From: Actinocrinis puniceicyclus
Lineage (GTDB): Bacteria > Actinomycetota > Actinomycetes > Streptomycetales > Catenulisporaceae
Direction of reading: 5' to 3'
Assembly (NCBI RefSeq): GCF_018283645.1
Contig: NZ_JAGSXH010000006.1
Span: forward strand, 37,541-101,540
DNA: 64,000 bases
The notes under the pieces were generated by a model. That model was given only the letters and a program-made list of their open reading frames with translations. It had not been told where the DNA came from and made no database searches. Made by a program: the position numbers and the translations under genes. Below, piece after piece: positions 37,736 to 46,486 of this stretch (position 1 is its first letter; each line of letters starts with the position of its first letter).

Positions 37736-38983
37736 ATGAGCCGCGTCCTGTTGGTGGGAGGAGGATCTGACCTGCAGCCCAGATTGCGCGCCGTCTCCGA
37801 GGGGCTGAGCACGGTGGCGCTGTGCCGGGCGACAGTGCTGCCCTGGGTGCACCAACTCGGGGACAACAAGGCGGTCGTCGTCGTGCACGACGATTCCCCG
37901 CTGGAGAAGTGGCTGGCCGCGGCCCGTTTCCTGCACGCCGAGTACGCGATCGACACCGTCGCCGCGCTCGCCGAGATCGACCAGGACAAGGCCGCGGCGA
38001 TCGCCGAGGACCTGGGCCTGGAGTTCCACAGCACCGAGACGGTCCGGCTGACGGTGGACAAGAACGCCATGCGCGAGCGGCTGCGCACGGCCAGAGTGGA
38101 GAAGGTGCCGTTCCGTCAGGTCGCGGACGTCGCCGAACTGGCCGATTTCTTCGCCGAGGTCGGGCCGCCGCTGCTGATCAAGCCCAGCGAGGGGCGCGCC
38201 AGCGCGGGCATCGCGGTGATCCGCTCGGCCGAGGACATCGAGACCGCGTTCCGGCGCGCGGACGGCGCGGACGGGGACGCGCCGCGGCTGGACCGCTCCA
38301 CACCGATGGCCGAACGGTACGTCGAAGGCCCCGAATACAGCGTGGAGGCGCTCACCCACCGCGGCACGCACTACGTCTTCGCCGTCACCGAGAAGTTGAA
38401 GGACGAGACCACCAAGGTCGAGCTCGGCCACGTCGTGCCGGCGCGCATCGACGCGGACGCGCAGGAGGCCATCCTCGCGCACGTGCGGGCCTGCCTGACC
38501 GCCCTCGGCGTCGAGCGCGGGATCACCCACACCGAGGTCATCCTCGGTACGGACGGGCCGTTCCTGGTCGAGACGCACCTGCGCCAGGCCGGCGACTGGA
38601 TCATCGACCTCGTCACCGCGGCCACCGGGATCGACGTCACGGACCTGCTGCTGCGCCAGATCGCCGGCGCGGACCTGGCCGAGCTGGACGAGCTCGCCTC
38701 CCGCCGCGAGCGGCCGCACTACCACGCGGCCGGCGCCATCGGCTTCCTGGCTCCGCCCGACTCCGGGCGGCTGGCCGGCATCGACGGGCTCGAACAGGCA
38801 GGCGAACTGCCCGGCGTGGAGTTCGTGCACCGGCTGATCGAGGACGGCGGCGAACTGTCCGGGCTGCGCAGTTCCTACTCCCGGCTGGCGTGTATCCGAG
38901 TCAAGGCCGAGGACGCCGAGGCCGCGGTCCGGTTGCGCGACGAGGCGATGGCCACCCTCCACGTCCGCGTCGACGAGGGTTGA
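37736..38983 (+). CDS. ATP-grasp ligase (amino acid ligase-like)
   Basis: 415 residues, the size of BacD/carnosine-synthase-type amino acid ligases, which form amide bonds through an acyl-phosphate. The N-terminal preATP-grasp domain has VLLVGGGSDLQPR. Then come the ATP-grasp core strand PPLLIKPSEGRASAGIAVIR, AERYVEGPEYSVEALTHRG and the metal-binding region GPFLVETHLRQAGDWIIDLV, where His-Leu-Arg replaces the more usual Asn-x-Arg. It heads the cluster and is followed after 2 bp by an MFS exporter. The substrates are unknown. Confidence 0.88.
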   Translation: MSRVLLVGGGSDLQPRLRAVSEGLSTVALCRATVLPWVHQLGDNKAVVVVHDDSPLEKWLAAARFLHAEYAIDTVAALAEIDQDKAAAIAEDLGLEFHSTETVRLTVDKNAMRERLRTARVEKVPFRQVADVAELADFFAEVGPPLLIKPSEGRASAGIAVIRSAEDIETAFRRADGADGDAPRLDRSTPMAERYVEGPEYSVEALTHRGTHYVFAVTEKLKDETTKVELGHVVPARIDADAQEAILAHVRACLTALGVERGITHTEVILGTDGPFLVETHLRQAGDWIIDLVTAATGIDVTDLLLRQIAGADLAELDELASRRERPHYHAAGAIGFLAPPDSGRLAGIDGLEQAGELPGVEFVHRLIEDGGELSGLRSSYSRLACIRVKAEDAEAAVRLRDEAMATLHVRVDEG

Positions 38984-38985
38984 TC

Positions 38986-40230
38986 GTGCGTGGCGGCCGG
39001 CCCCGCGCGGTGACCGTCTACCTCCTGGGTTTCTTCCTCACCAACGTCGGTGTGGGCGGATTCACGCTGGTGACGGGTCTCGCGCTCTACCGCCAGACCG
39101 GAAACGCCTCCGCCTTCGGCTTCCTGGTGGCCATCGAGTACGGCCTCGGCTTCGTCGGCCAGTCCGTCGGCGGCAGCGTCCTCGACCGCCGCGGGGTGCT
39201 CGGGGTGGCGTTGGCCTCCAACACGATCCGGGCCGTGATGGTGCTCGTCGGCGGAGCCCTGCTCTGGGGCGGCTTCGGCGAGCTCGCGCTGATCATCGCC
39301 TTCCTGCTGTCCGCGTTCATCCGCCCGATCTACCGCTCGGCCAGCTTCGTCCTCGCCCGATTGGTCAGCCCGGTGGAGGCCCGGCCCCGTGTCAACGCCC
39401 TGCGGTTCGCGTTGCTGCAGGTGGCGCAGCTGAGCGGAATGGGCGTGGTGGCCGGCCTCTACGCGGTACTGCCGGTCGGCAGCGTGGTGTGCGTGGTCGG
39501 CGCGCTCTTCTTCGTCGGCACGGCCACGATCGCCATGCTGCGCGTGGCCGTGCACGACGCGACGGCGGTCGACGGCGACGCGGCCGGGGCCAGGGTCTCG
39601 CTGCTGGAGAACTGGCGCCAACTCGGGCGCGTACTGAGCGCGAACGCGGGACTGCGCATGCACCTGATCCTCGGCGCGCTGCCGGCCGTGATCACCTCGC
39701 TCGCCACCGTGCTGGTGGCCCCGGTGAACGCGGCGTTCGGCGGCAAGTCCTTCGGCGTGGCCGTGCTCGACGGCAGCGCCTCGCTCGGCGCGCTGCTGGC
39801 GGTGCTGCTGGTACGGCGAATCGGCGGCCAGCGTTCCGCGCTGGTCGGTGTGTCCTGCGCGATCGCGGTCGGCGCGCTGCTGCTGCTGGCCGCGTCCGGA
39901 TCGCTGACCGTGGCCGGCGCCGCGTTCCTCCTCCTGGGAATCGCCGCCGCGCTCGGGGCCACCAGCCTCGACACGCTGTTGCAGACCCGCGCCTCGGCGG
40001 CCATCCTCGGCCGGCTGGCGATCACCCAGGAGTGCGCGATCTCGCTCACCGCGATCGCGCTGATCCCGTTGTCCGGGCCGCTGACCGAAGGTCTCGGCGT
40101 GCACGGCACGGCGCTGCTCTACGGCGGCGTCACCGTCTGTTACCTGCTCGTGTTCGTGCTGGCCACCGCGACGCTACGGGACCGGCTGTTCAGCACACCC
40201 GCCGACATGCCCTCCGTGCCCGTCGGCTGA
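38986..40230 (+). CDS. MFS transporter, probable product exporter
   Basis: 414 residues with about twelve hydrophobic segments. The N-terminal half has GFLVAIEYGLGFVGQSVGGS and SVLDRRGVLGVALASNTIRA, the loop 2-3 region of MFS drug exporters (DRxGxR variant). The GTG at 38986 lies 2 bp after the ATP-grasp stop. Upstream in-frame sequence overlaps that gene and is not protein-like. By position it probably exports the cluster product, so it is the likely self-resistance determinant; no other candidate is seen. Confidence 0.88.
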   Translation: MRGGRPRAVTVYLLGFFLTNVGVGGFTLVTGLALYRQTGNASAFGFLVAIEYGLGFVGQSVGGSVLDRRGVLGVALASNTIRAVMVLVGGALLWGGFGELALIIAFLLSAFIRPIYRSASFVLARLVSPVEARPRVNALRFALLQVAQLSGMGVVAGLYAVLPVGSVVCVVGALFFVGTATIAMLRVAVHDATAVDGDAAGARVSLLENWRQLGRVLSANAGLRMHLILGALPAVITSLATVLVAPVNAAFGGKSFGVAVLDGSASLGALLAVLLVRRIGGQRSALVGVSCAIAVGALLLLAASGSLTVAGAAFLLLGIAAALGATSLDTLLQTRASAAILGRLAITQECAISLTAIALIPLSGPLTEGLGVHGTALLYGGVTVCYLLVFVLATATLRDRLFSTPADMPSVPVG

Positions 40231-40359
40231 TCCACCCGATCCGTTCACCCGAACGGCCGGTCCCACTCACCATCCGCACCGTTCACCGCCGGACGCGCCG
40301 CAAGGAAGCGACGGGCCGTCGCCCTGCCCTGCCCCCGCCCGAGAAAGCAGGTTTCGATC

Positions 40360-40956
40360 ATGGCTGAACTCGACTGGGCCAACGTCCTGGACCGCCTCTT
40401 CGACCAGCCCGAAGACCCCCAGGCACGCGCCTGGGCCACCGCGGCCGTCGCCGAGGGACGCTGCACGCCCGGGCAACGCCGCGCTTTCGGCCTGCTCGCC
40501 GGCGGCCGCGACATCCTGGACCTGCTCACCGAGACCCCCGCCACCGTCCGCGACCTGCTCGCCTCGGCCGAGCCGCAGAGCCTGGCCGAGCCGCCGGCCC
40601 CGGGCGAATGGAGCGCGCTGCAGATCGTGCACCACTTCGCCGACAACGAAGCGGTCAACGCCGTGCGCATCCGCTCGATCCTGACCGAGGACACACCGGA
40701 GATCTTCGGCTACGACTCCGAGCCCTGGACGCGGTTCTTCGACATCGAGCCGATCCACGACGCGCTCGACCGGTTCGTCACGGCGCGGCGCAACACCGTC
40801 GCCCTGGCGCGTTCGCTCAGCCGGGAGGACTTCGACCGCCGCGGCGTGCTCTCCTACCGCGGCGCCGAATCCGTGCGAGTGCTGCTCGCGGTCCTGGCCG
40901 GCCACGACGACGACCACCTCGACCAACTGCGGGCCACCGTCGCCCCGCACCGCTGA
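40360..40956 (+). CDS. DinB-fold protein
   Basis: 198 residues, four-helix-bundle DinB/DUF664-like. Metal-binding His candidates are in SALQIVHHFADNEAVNAVRI and AGHDDDHLDQL, matching the H...H-x3-H pattern. Members include thiol-dependent (mycothiol, bacillithiol) transferases and isomerases as well as uncharacterised proteins. In a biosynthetic cluster it might use mycothiol or open or isomerise an intermediate; this is speculation. It stands alone between the exporter (130-bp gap) and the Fe-S gene (111-bp gap). Confidence 0.75.
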   Translation: MAELDWANVLDRLFDQPEDPQARAWATAAVAEGRCTPGQRRAFGLLAGGRDILDLLTETPATVRDLLASAEPQSLAEPPAPGEWSALQIVHHFADNEAVNAVRIRSILTEDTPEIFGYDSEPWTRFFDIEPIHDALDRFVTARRNTVALARSLSREDFDRRGVLSYRGAESVRVLLAVLAGHDDDHLDQLRATVAPHR

Positions 40957-41066
40957 GTACGGCCGAGCGCCACAGCGCCTTCGGGCGAGCGTCGCCACCG
41001 AGCGCCCGCGCACGCCAGGGGGCGCTCCCGTCCACGCAAAGCCTCTATCCCGAAACCAGGAACACG

Positions 41067-42257
41067 ATGTTCAGCGAACTCAAGCAGACCGTGCTCGACG
41101 CGGACCTGTGCGCCTCCTGCGGAGCCTGCGCGGCGGTCTGCCCTCAGAACGTCCTCACCATCGGTCCGGACCAGACGATCCCCCGGCCGGCCCCCGGCCT
41201 GACCGACGAGACCTGCGGCAGCTGCACCCTGTGTGTAGACGTGTGCCCGGGCCGGGACACCGCGGTGCCCGAGTCGGAGCAGCGCATGTTCGGCCGCACC
41301 CGCACCGCCGAGGAGCGGTGGACCGGTATCTTCCTGCACACCTATCAGGCCAGGGCGGGCGCGCCGGCCGTCTGGCAGGCCGCCTCGGCCGGCGGCGCCG
41401 CCACCGGGCTGCTGGTCGCAGCCCTCGAACAGGAGCGGATCGACGCGGCACTGGTGATCGGCCGGGACGAGGAGCGTCCCTGGGTGCCGGTGGCCCGCCT
41501 GGTCGAGACCGCGCAGGAGATCATCGACTGCGCGCAGGCGACCTACTGCATCACGCCGAACCTGCAGGAACTGCGCGACGCCCCGTACGAGCGGATCGGC
41601 CTGGTCGGCCTGGCCTGCCAGATCGAGGCCGTCCAGCGCATGCGCAACCTGCCCGAGCCGCCGCCGGCGCTGCGCAAGATCGCACTGACCCTGGAGATCG
41701 GCTGCGCCTCGAACACCAAGCGGGAGGGCACCGAGCACCTGATCGAGAACCGGCTTGGACTGCCGCTGATCGAGGTCGGCAAGCTGAAGTACCGGGCCGG
41801 CACCTACCCGGGCGAGTTCACCGTCTGGGACCGCGAGGGCGAGCGGCACACGCTGCCCTTCCACGAACTCGTGCTCGACTTCAAGAAGTTCAAAACCTTC
41901 CGCTGCCTGGCCTGCCCCGACTGGTGGAGCGGCCTGGCCGACATCTCCATCGCGGACGGCGACCCCAACATCTTCCGCACCAGCCGGTCGGGCGAGCTGA
42001 CCGAGAAGGCCTCGGTCCTGCTGACCCGCACGGCCGTGGGCCAGGAACTGGTGGACGCGGCGGTGGCCGACGGCTCACTGCTGGTGTCCGAACAGACGTT
42101 CATTCCCTCGGAGAGCCTCGGGCTGCAGCGTAAGCGGCACCGCTACGCCACCTACGCCGAACGGCACCCGGGGACGATCCCGCAGCCGCCCGTGCAAGAG
42201 GAGGCCGTGCAGGCTTTGAACGACGATGAGCTCATCGAGCTGATGAGTGGCCGATGA
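41067..42257 (+). CDS. FrhB-family Fe-S flavoprotein oxidoreductase
   Basis: 396 residues. Two [4Fe-4S] ferredoxin motifs lie at the N-terminus: CASCGACAAVCP at ~13-24 and CGSCTLCVDVCPG at ~51-62. Then comes the coenzyme F420 hydrogenase/dehydrogenase beta-subunit core (WQAASAGGAATGLLVAALEQ; VGLACQIEAVQRMRNL; GCASNTKREGTEHL; FRCLACPDWWSGLADISIAD). Family members reduce or oxidise a substrate with FAD and sometimes F420; actinomycetes make F420. Here it probably performs a redox step on the pathway intermediate. It starts the tightly coupled run of genes and ends in ATGA overlap. Confidence 0.88.
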   Translation: MFSELKQTVLDADLCASCGACAAVCPQNVLTIGPDQTIPRPAPGLTDETCGSCTLCVDVCPGRDTAVPESEQRMFGRTRTAEERWTGIFLHTYQARAGAPAVWQAASAGGAATGLLVAALEQERIDAALVIGRDEERPWVPVARLVETAQEIIDCAQATYCITPNLQELRDAPYERIGLVGLACQIEAVQRMRNLPEPPPALRKIALTLEIGCASNTKREGTEHLIENRLGLPLIEVGKLKYRAGTYPGEFTVWDREGERHTLPFHELVLDFKKFKTFRCLACPDWWSGLADISIADGDPNIFRTSRSGELTEKASVLLTRTAVGQELVDAAVADGSLLVSEQTFIPSESLGLQRKRHRYATYAERHPGTIPQPPVQEEAVQALNDDELIELMSGR

Positions 42258-43624
42258 ACACCGCCGAGACGATCGCCGAGCAGGTGTTCGGTCCGCCGGA
42301 CGCGCAACCGGACCGCGTCTTCATCGGCGCGCCGCACCACGACGCCCACCGGCCGGCCGATCTGACGCCGCATCCGGACAAGGCGATCTCCCAGCGCGCG
42401 ACGATCCTCGCCGCACTGGCCGACGGGACGTCCCGGATCCGTGGACTCGCAGACTGCCACGACACCCGCAACAACCTACGGGCCCTGACCCGGCTCGGCG
42501 TGGCGGTGCGGCCCGAGGGACCGGCAACGGTCACGATCACCGGCCGGGACGTGGCCGCGTTCGCCGAGCGGGACGTCGATCTCGACGCGGGCAACAGCGC
42601 GACCAGTTCGCGGCTGCTGCTCGCGCTGCTGGCCGGCGGCCGTGGCCGGTACACGGTCACCGGGAACGCCTCGCTGCGCGGACGGCCCATGGGCGAGGTC
42701 ATCAGGCCCCTGCGTCAACTGGGCGCGCACCTGACCGAGCTCGAGGCCGCGGACCGGCTGCCGGTGCGGATCGACGGCGTACGGCTGCACGGCGGCGAGG
42801 TCGCGGTGCAGGCCCACTCCGCCCAGCCCGTCTCCGCGCTGCTGTACGCGGCCGTCTCGGCCGCCGGACCGGTGATCATCCGCCGCCGCACCGCGGCGCG
42901 CGACCACACCGAGCGACTGCTGCGCTGGACCGGAGTGCAGGTCGAGGAGAGCGAGACCCGGCTGCGGGTGCTGCCCGCCCGGCCGCGGGCCTTCGACCTC
43001 GCGATCCCCGGCGACCCCTCGGCCGCCGCATTCCTGGCCGCGCTGCATTTGGCCGCTGCGCCCGGACGCGAACTCGCGTTGCACGAGGTCTGTCTCAACC
43101 CGCGGCGCACCGGATTCTTCGCGGCAGTCGCGGCGATGGGCGCCAAGGTGGACCTCGAGCCGCGCGGCGCGGACGGACCGGAACCGGTCGGCACCGTCCG
43201 GGTCAGCCGGACCGGCCGGCTCAACAGCACCGTGATAAGCGGGCCGCAGCTGATCCAGAGCGCCATCGACGAACTCCCACTGCTCGCGGCGCTGGCGGCG
43301 ACGGCGGACGGACCGGTGGTGATCGCGGACGCGGCCGAACTGCGCGGCAAGGACACCGACCGCATCGCCACCACCATCGACCTGCTCACCGCCTTCGGGG
43401 TCCGGGCGCGGGCGAACGCCGACGGGCTCAAGGTGACGCCGACCCCGCCGCAGGGCCCGCCGGTACTGGAACTGCCCGCAGACCACCGGGTGGTGTTCGC
43501 GGCCTTCGTCCTCGCCCTGCTCGCCGGCGGCGGAACCGAGTTGCGCGGGGTCGCCGCCGCGGCCACCTCCAATCCCGCGGCGCTCGGCGAACTCGCCCGG
43601 TTCGCCCGGATCGAGGCCCGGTGA
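42254..43624 (+). CDS. divergent EPSP synthase-family enzyme
   Basis: 456 residues, two-domain enolpyruvyl transferase fold. Retained: PDKAISQRATILAALADG, LDAGNSATSSRLLLALLAGG, GNASLRGRPMGEVIRPL, DPSAAAFLAALHLAA, DELPLLAALAATADG and DHRVVFAAFVLALLAGG. Changed: the catalytic KE(S/T)DR loop reads GKDTDRIATTI (Glu to Asp), and the C-terminal region that normally holds a Lys before Pro-Asp-Tyr-Phe reads AAATSNPAALGEL. Those changes argue against a housekeeping AroA and for another substrate or a dehydration-type reaction. It overlaps frhB-like and SDR genes. Confidence 0.85.
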   Translation: MNTAETIAEQVFGPPDAQPDRVFIGAPHHDAHRPADLTPHPDKAISQRATILAALADGTSRIRGLADCHDTRNNLRALTRLGVAVRPEGPATVTITGRDVAAFAERDVDLDAGNSATSSRLLLALLAGGRGRYTVTGNASLRGRPMGEVIRPLRQLGAHLTELEAADRLPVRIDGVRLHGGEVAVQAHSAQPVSALLYAAVSAAGPVIIRRRTAARDHTERLLRWTGVQVEESETRLRVLPARPRAFDLAIPGDPSAAAFLAALHLAAAPGRELALHEVCLNPRRTGFFAAVAAMGAKVDLEPRGADGPEPVGTVRVSRTGRLNSTVISGPQLIQSAIDELPLLAALAATADGPVVIADAAELRGKDTDRIATTIDLLTAFGVRARANADGLKVTPTPPQGPPVLELPADHRVVFAAFVLALLAGGGTELRGVAAAATSNPAALGELARFARIEAR

Positions 43625-44379
43625 CCGAGACGCCCGACGTTCCCGCCGCCCGCCGGCCGGGCGGGCGCGGCTACGCGGTGGTCGCCGGCGGCTCAGGGTT
43701 CCTCGGCTCGGCCGTGTCCGACCGGCTGCTCGCGGCCGGGTACGAGGTGGTCGTGCTCGACCGCGTCGCACCCACCCGGCCGGGGACGGCCTGGATCGAG
43801 ACCGAACTGACCGACGAGGCGGCGGTCGGCTCGGCCGTCGCGCGACTGCTGGCCGAACGCGGCGCCCCGGCTGCGCTCGCCCTATGCCAGGGTTGGTCCC
43901 CGAAGGGCCCGGACGGGCTGCCGGTGGCCGAGGAACTGGTGCCGCTCGCGCAGTTCCGGGAGGTTCTCGAGGTCAACCTGACGAGCTGTTACCTGCTGCT
44001 GCGCTCCTTCGCCCCGGTCATGGCCGAGGCCGGCGCGGGCCGGGTGGCGCTGATCGGTTCGGCCGCCGCACGCACCGGCCGCACCACCGCGGGCGCGGCC
44101 TACGCCGTGGCGAAGGCGGGCCTGGAGGCGCTGGTGCGCGGCTTCGCGGTGCGCTTCGCGCCACAGCACGTCCTGATCAACTGCGTCGCGCCGGGGAAGA
44201 TAGCCAACCCGGCGTGGCCCGACGCACCGCAAGCCGTGGCGCGCTACCGCGAACAGATCCCGGTCGGCCGGCTTGCCGCGGCCGAGGAGATCGCCGAGGT
44301 GATCGCGTTCCTGCTGTCCGACACCAACTCCTATCTCACCGGCCAGACCCTGATCGTCGACGGAGGACGACTCGCATGA
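43621..44379 (+). CDS. short-chain dehydrogenase/reductase
   Basis: 252 residues, classical SDR. The nucleotide-binding motif is VVAGGSGFLGSAVSDRLLAA (GGSGFLGS in place of TGxxxGxG). The catalytic Ser is in RVALIGSAAARTG and the YxxxK is YAVAKAGLEAL. The C-terminal GQTLIVDGG is the usual family ending. It probably reduces or oxidises a hydroxyl or keto group with NAD(P)H. The GTG start overlaps the EPSP-synthase-like stop and its own stop overlaps the next ATG. Confidence 0.92.
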   Translation: MTETPDVPAARRPGGRGYAVVAGGSGFLGSAVSDRLLAAGYEVVVLDRVAPTRPGTAWIETELTDEAAVGSAVARLLAERGAPAALALCQGWSPKGPDGLPVAEELVPLAQFREVLEVNLTSCYLLLRSFAPVMAEAGAGRVALIGSAAARTGRTTAGAAYAVAKAGLEALVRGFAVRFAPQHVLINCVAPGKIANPAWPDAPQAVARYREQIPVGRLAAAEEIAEVIAFLLSDTNSYLTGQTLIVDGGRLA

Positions 44380-45140
44380 ACGACCCGTATCACCGGCCCG
44401 CCTATCTCGAGGACTTCGCGTGGAGCGAGTTCGAGCAGGCCGCCGCGCACGTCCCGTACTGGATCCTGGTCGCGGGCAGCACCGAGCAGCACGGTCCGCA
44501 CCTGCCGCTGGCCGCGGACACACTGGTGGTGCAGAAACTCGCGGAGATCTCCGCGGCACGGCACGGTTCGATCATCCTCGGCAGCATCCGGTCCGGCGTG
44601 CTGCACGCCTTCCAGGACTTCCCCGGCGGCCAGCGGGTTCCGGCCGAGATCCTGATCGGTCAGGCGGTCGCGATGGGCCGCACCGCCGTGCCGTACAGCA
44701 ACAGGCTGCTGATCCTCAACGGCCACGACGAGAACCACGAGCCGCTGATCCTGGCCGCGCGCGACCTGGCCGAGCGCCACGGCACCGACGTCGTGGTGGT
44801 CGAGTGGGCGCAACTGGTCAGCGACGTCATCCGCGAGGTCTCCAGCTCCACCAGCGAGTCGCACGCGGGCGAGGGCCTGACCTCCGTGTTCCTGCACTGG
44901 TATCCGCAGCGGGTACGCACCGAGGCGATCGCCCCGGGCACGGTGCCGGCGGGCGAACTGACCCGAGACGACCTGCACGTGAGCAAGCGGGCGCACCACG
45001 TCGCGCGGTTGCGGCGCGAGGACGTGCCGAGCGGGGTGCTCGGCGACCCCACCGCGGCCGAGGCGAAGAAGGGCCGGATCGTCACCGACGCGCTGGTCGA
45101 GCGGGTCGACGCGCTGGTGCGGGAAAGAGGCTGGGTATGA
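44376..45140 (+). CDS. creatininase-family amidohydrolase
   Basis: 254 residues. Metal-site motif 1 is STEQHGPHLPLAADTLV (Glu, His, Asp). Motif 2 is NGHDENHEPL, where the family usually has NGHGGN. Motif 3 is ESHAGEGLTSVFL. Known relatives hydrolyse cyclic or N-formyl amides (creatininase, FAPy deformylase) or cleave a modified peptide (mycofactocin MftE). Here it may open a lactam or deacylate an intermediate, or condense in reverse. Coupled on both sides by ATGA overlaps. Confidence 0.87.
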   Translation: MNDPYHRPAYLEDFAWSEFEQAAAHVPYWILVAGSTEQHGPHLPLAADTLVVQKLAEISAARHGSIILGSIRSGVLHAFQDFPGGQRVPAEILIGQAVAMGRTAVPYSNRLLILNGHDENHEPLILAARDLAERHGTDVVVVEWAQLVSDVIREVSSSTSESHAGEGLTSVFLHWYPQRVRTEAIAPGTVPAGELTRDDLHVSKRAHHVARLRREDVPSGVLGDPTAAEAKKGRIVTDALVERVDALVRERGWV

Positions 45141-46486
45141 CCACGCATCGGTTCGACACCGCCCCGCACTCCCCGGCCCTGCGCGTGCTGGCCGCACGGG
45201 AGAGCCCGTCCATGGCCGCCACCATCGGCAACGACATCGGCGTCGCGCTCACCCGCGGCCGCGGCACCAGGGTCTGGGACGAGGACGGCCGCGAGTACCT
45301 GGACCTGACCGCGGGCTCCGGGGTGCACGCGCTCGGCCACGCGCACCCGGCGGTCCTGGCCGCGATGCAGGCCCAGCTGGCCGAGTTCGCCCACGGCGGT
45401 TGGCAGTTCAGCTGCCCGGCCCGGGCCCGGCTGACCGAACGGCTGTGCACCGTACTGCCCTGGCCCGACCCGATGATCCTTTGGTGTACCACGGGTTCGG
45501 AGGCCGTCGAGGCGGTGCTCAAGGTCGCGCGCGCGGCCACCGGACGGCGCCAGGTGCTCGGCTTCCTCGGCGGCTACCACGGCAAGACCTCCGGCGCGCT
45601 CACGGTGACCGCGAACGCGGCCTTCCGCGCAGACGTGACCGAGGTGCCGGTGGCCGGGCTCTCGCTGCCGTATCCGGTCGCGCCGGGCCACGTGCCTCCG
45701 GGGGCCGCGCCGGGCCGCGGGCACCGCTTCGGCCAGGAGATCCTGGACCACCCCGACTTCGGCGGCGCGGACGTGGCCGGGCTGATCGTGGAGACGGTGC
45801 AGGGGGCCGGCGGCATGCAAGCCGCCGCGCCCGGGCTGCTGACCGAGCTGCGCCGGCACACCGCCGAGCGCGGTCAGCTCCTGATCCTGGACGAGATCTT
45901 CACCGGTTTCGGCCGTACCGGAGCGATGTTCGGGTTCTGCCACGAGGACGTACAGCCCGACCTGGTGGTCCTGGGCAAGGCGCTCGGCGGCGGCCTGCCG
46001 GTCGCCGCGGTCGCCGGGCCGCGCGAACTGCTCGGCGCGCTCGCCCCGCTGCGGCAGACCAGCACATTCTCCGCGAACCCGGTGGCGTGCGCGGCCGGCG
46101 TCGCCGTGCTCGACGTCCTACAGACGCAGCAGATGCCGGCCCGGGCGGCGGTCGCCGGCCAACGGCTGGTCGACGCGGTGCGCGCGCTGCAGGTGCCCGG
46201 CGTGCGGCTGGAGGCCATCGGCCGCGGCCTGATGACGGGCGTGCGCGTGGCGCAGGCCCCTGACACCGACCGCGGCGCCTTCACCCGCGGCGTGGTGCGC
46301 CGGATGCGCGAAGCCGGCGTGCTGGCTCTGCGCGGCGGAGCCGACGGCGCGGTGATCAAGTGGACGCCGCCGCTCAACATCTCCGACGCGGACCTCGACC
46401 TGTCGGTCGAGGTGCTCGCCGCCGCACTCGGCGGACAGGCCGAGGCGGCTCAGGACCGGCACACAGCCGAGCGGGTGGAGGTATGA
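45137..46486 (+). CDS. class III PLP-dependent aminotransferase
   Basis: 449 residues, like acetylornithine/4-aminobutyrate transaminases. Seen: RVWDEDGREYLDLTAGSGVH, ALGHAHPAVLAAMQAQ, CTTGSEAVEAVLKVARAATG (phosphate site), GFLGGYHGKTSGAL, LLILDEIFTGFGRTG, and the Schiff-base Lys in DLVVLGKALGGGLPVAAVAG. It should install or remove an amino group on an aldehyde or ketone carbon. Upstream in-frame sequence belongs to the preceding gene's shadow, so the ATG at 45137 in ATGA overlap is used. Confidence 0.93.
   Translation: MTTHRFDTAPHSPALRVLAARESPSMAATIGNDIGVALTRGRGTRVWDEDGREYLDLTAGSGVHALGHAHPAVLAAMQAQLAEFAHGGWQFSCPARARLTERLCTVLPWPDPMILWCTTGSEAVEAVLKVARAATGRRQVLGFLGGYHGKTSGALTVTANAAFRADVTEVPVAGLSLPYPVAPGHVPPGAAPGRGHRFGQEILDHPDFGGADVAGLIVETVQGAGGMQAAAPGLLTELRRHTAERGQLLILDEIFTGFGRTGAMFGFCHEDVQPDLVVLGKALGGGLPVAAVAGPRELLGALAPLRQTSTFSANPVACAAGVAVLDVLQTQQMPARAAVAGQRLVDAVRALQVPGVRLEAIGRGLMTGVRVAQAPDTDRGAFTRGVVRRMREAGVLALRGGADGAVIKWTPPLNISDADLDLSVEVLAAALGGQAEAAQDRHTAERVEV

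Noticed and set aside
42254..43624. Housekeeping aroA
   Set aside because: The KDTDR loop, altered C-terminal Lys region and biosynthetic-cluster context argue against the shikimate-pathway enzyme.
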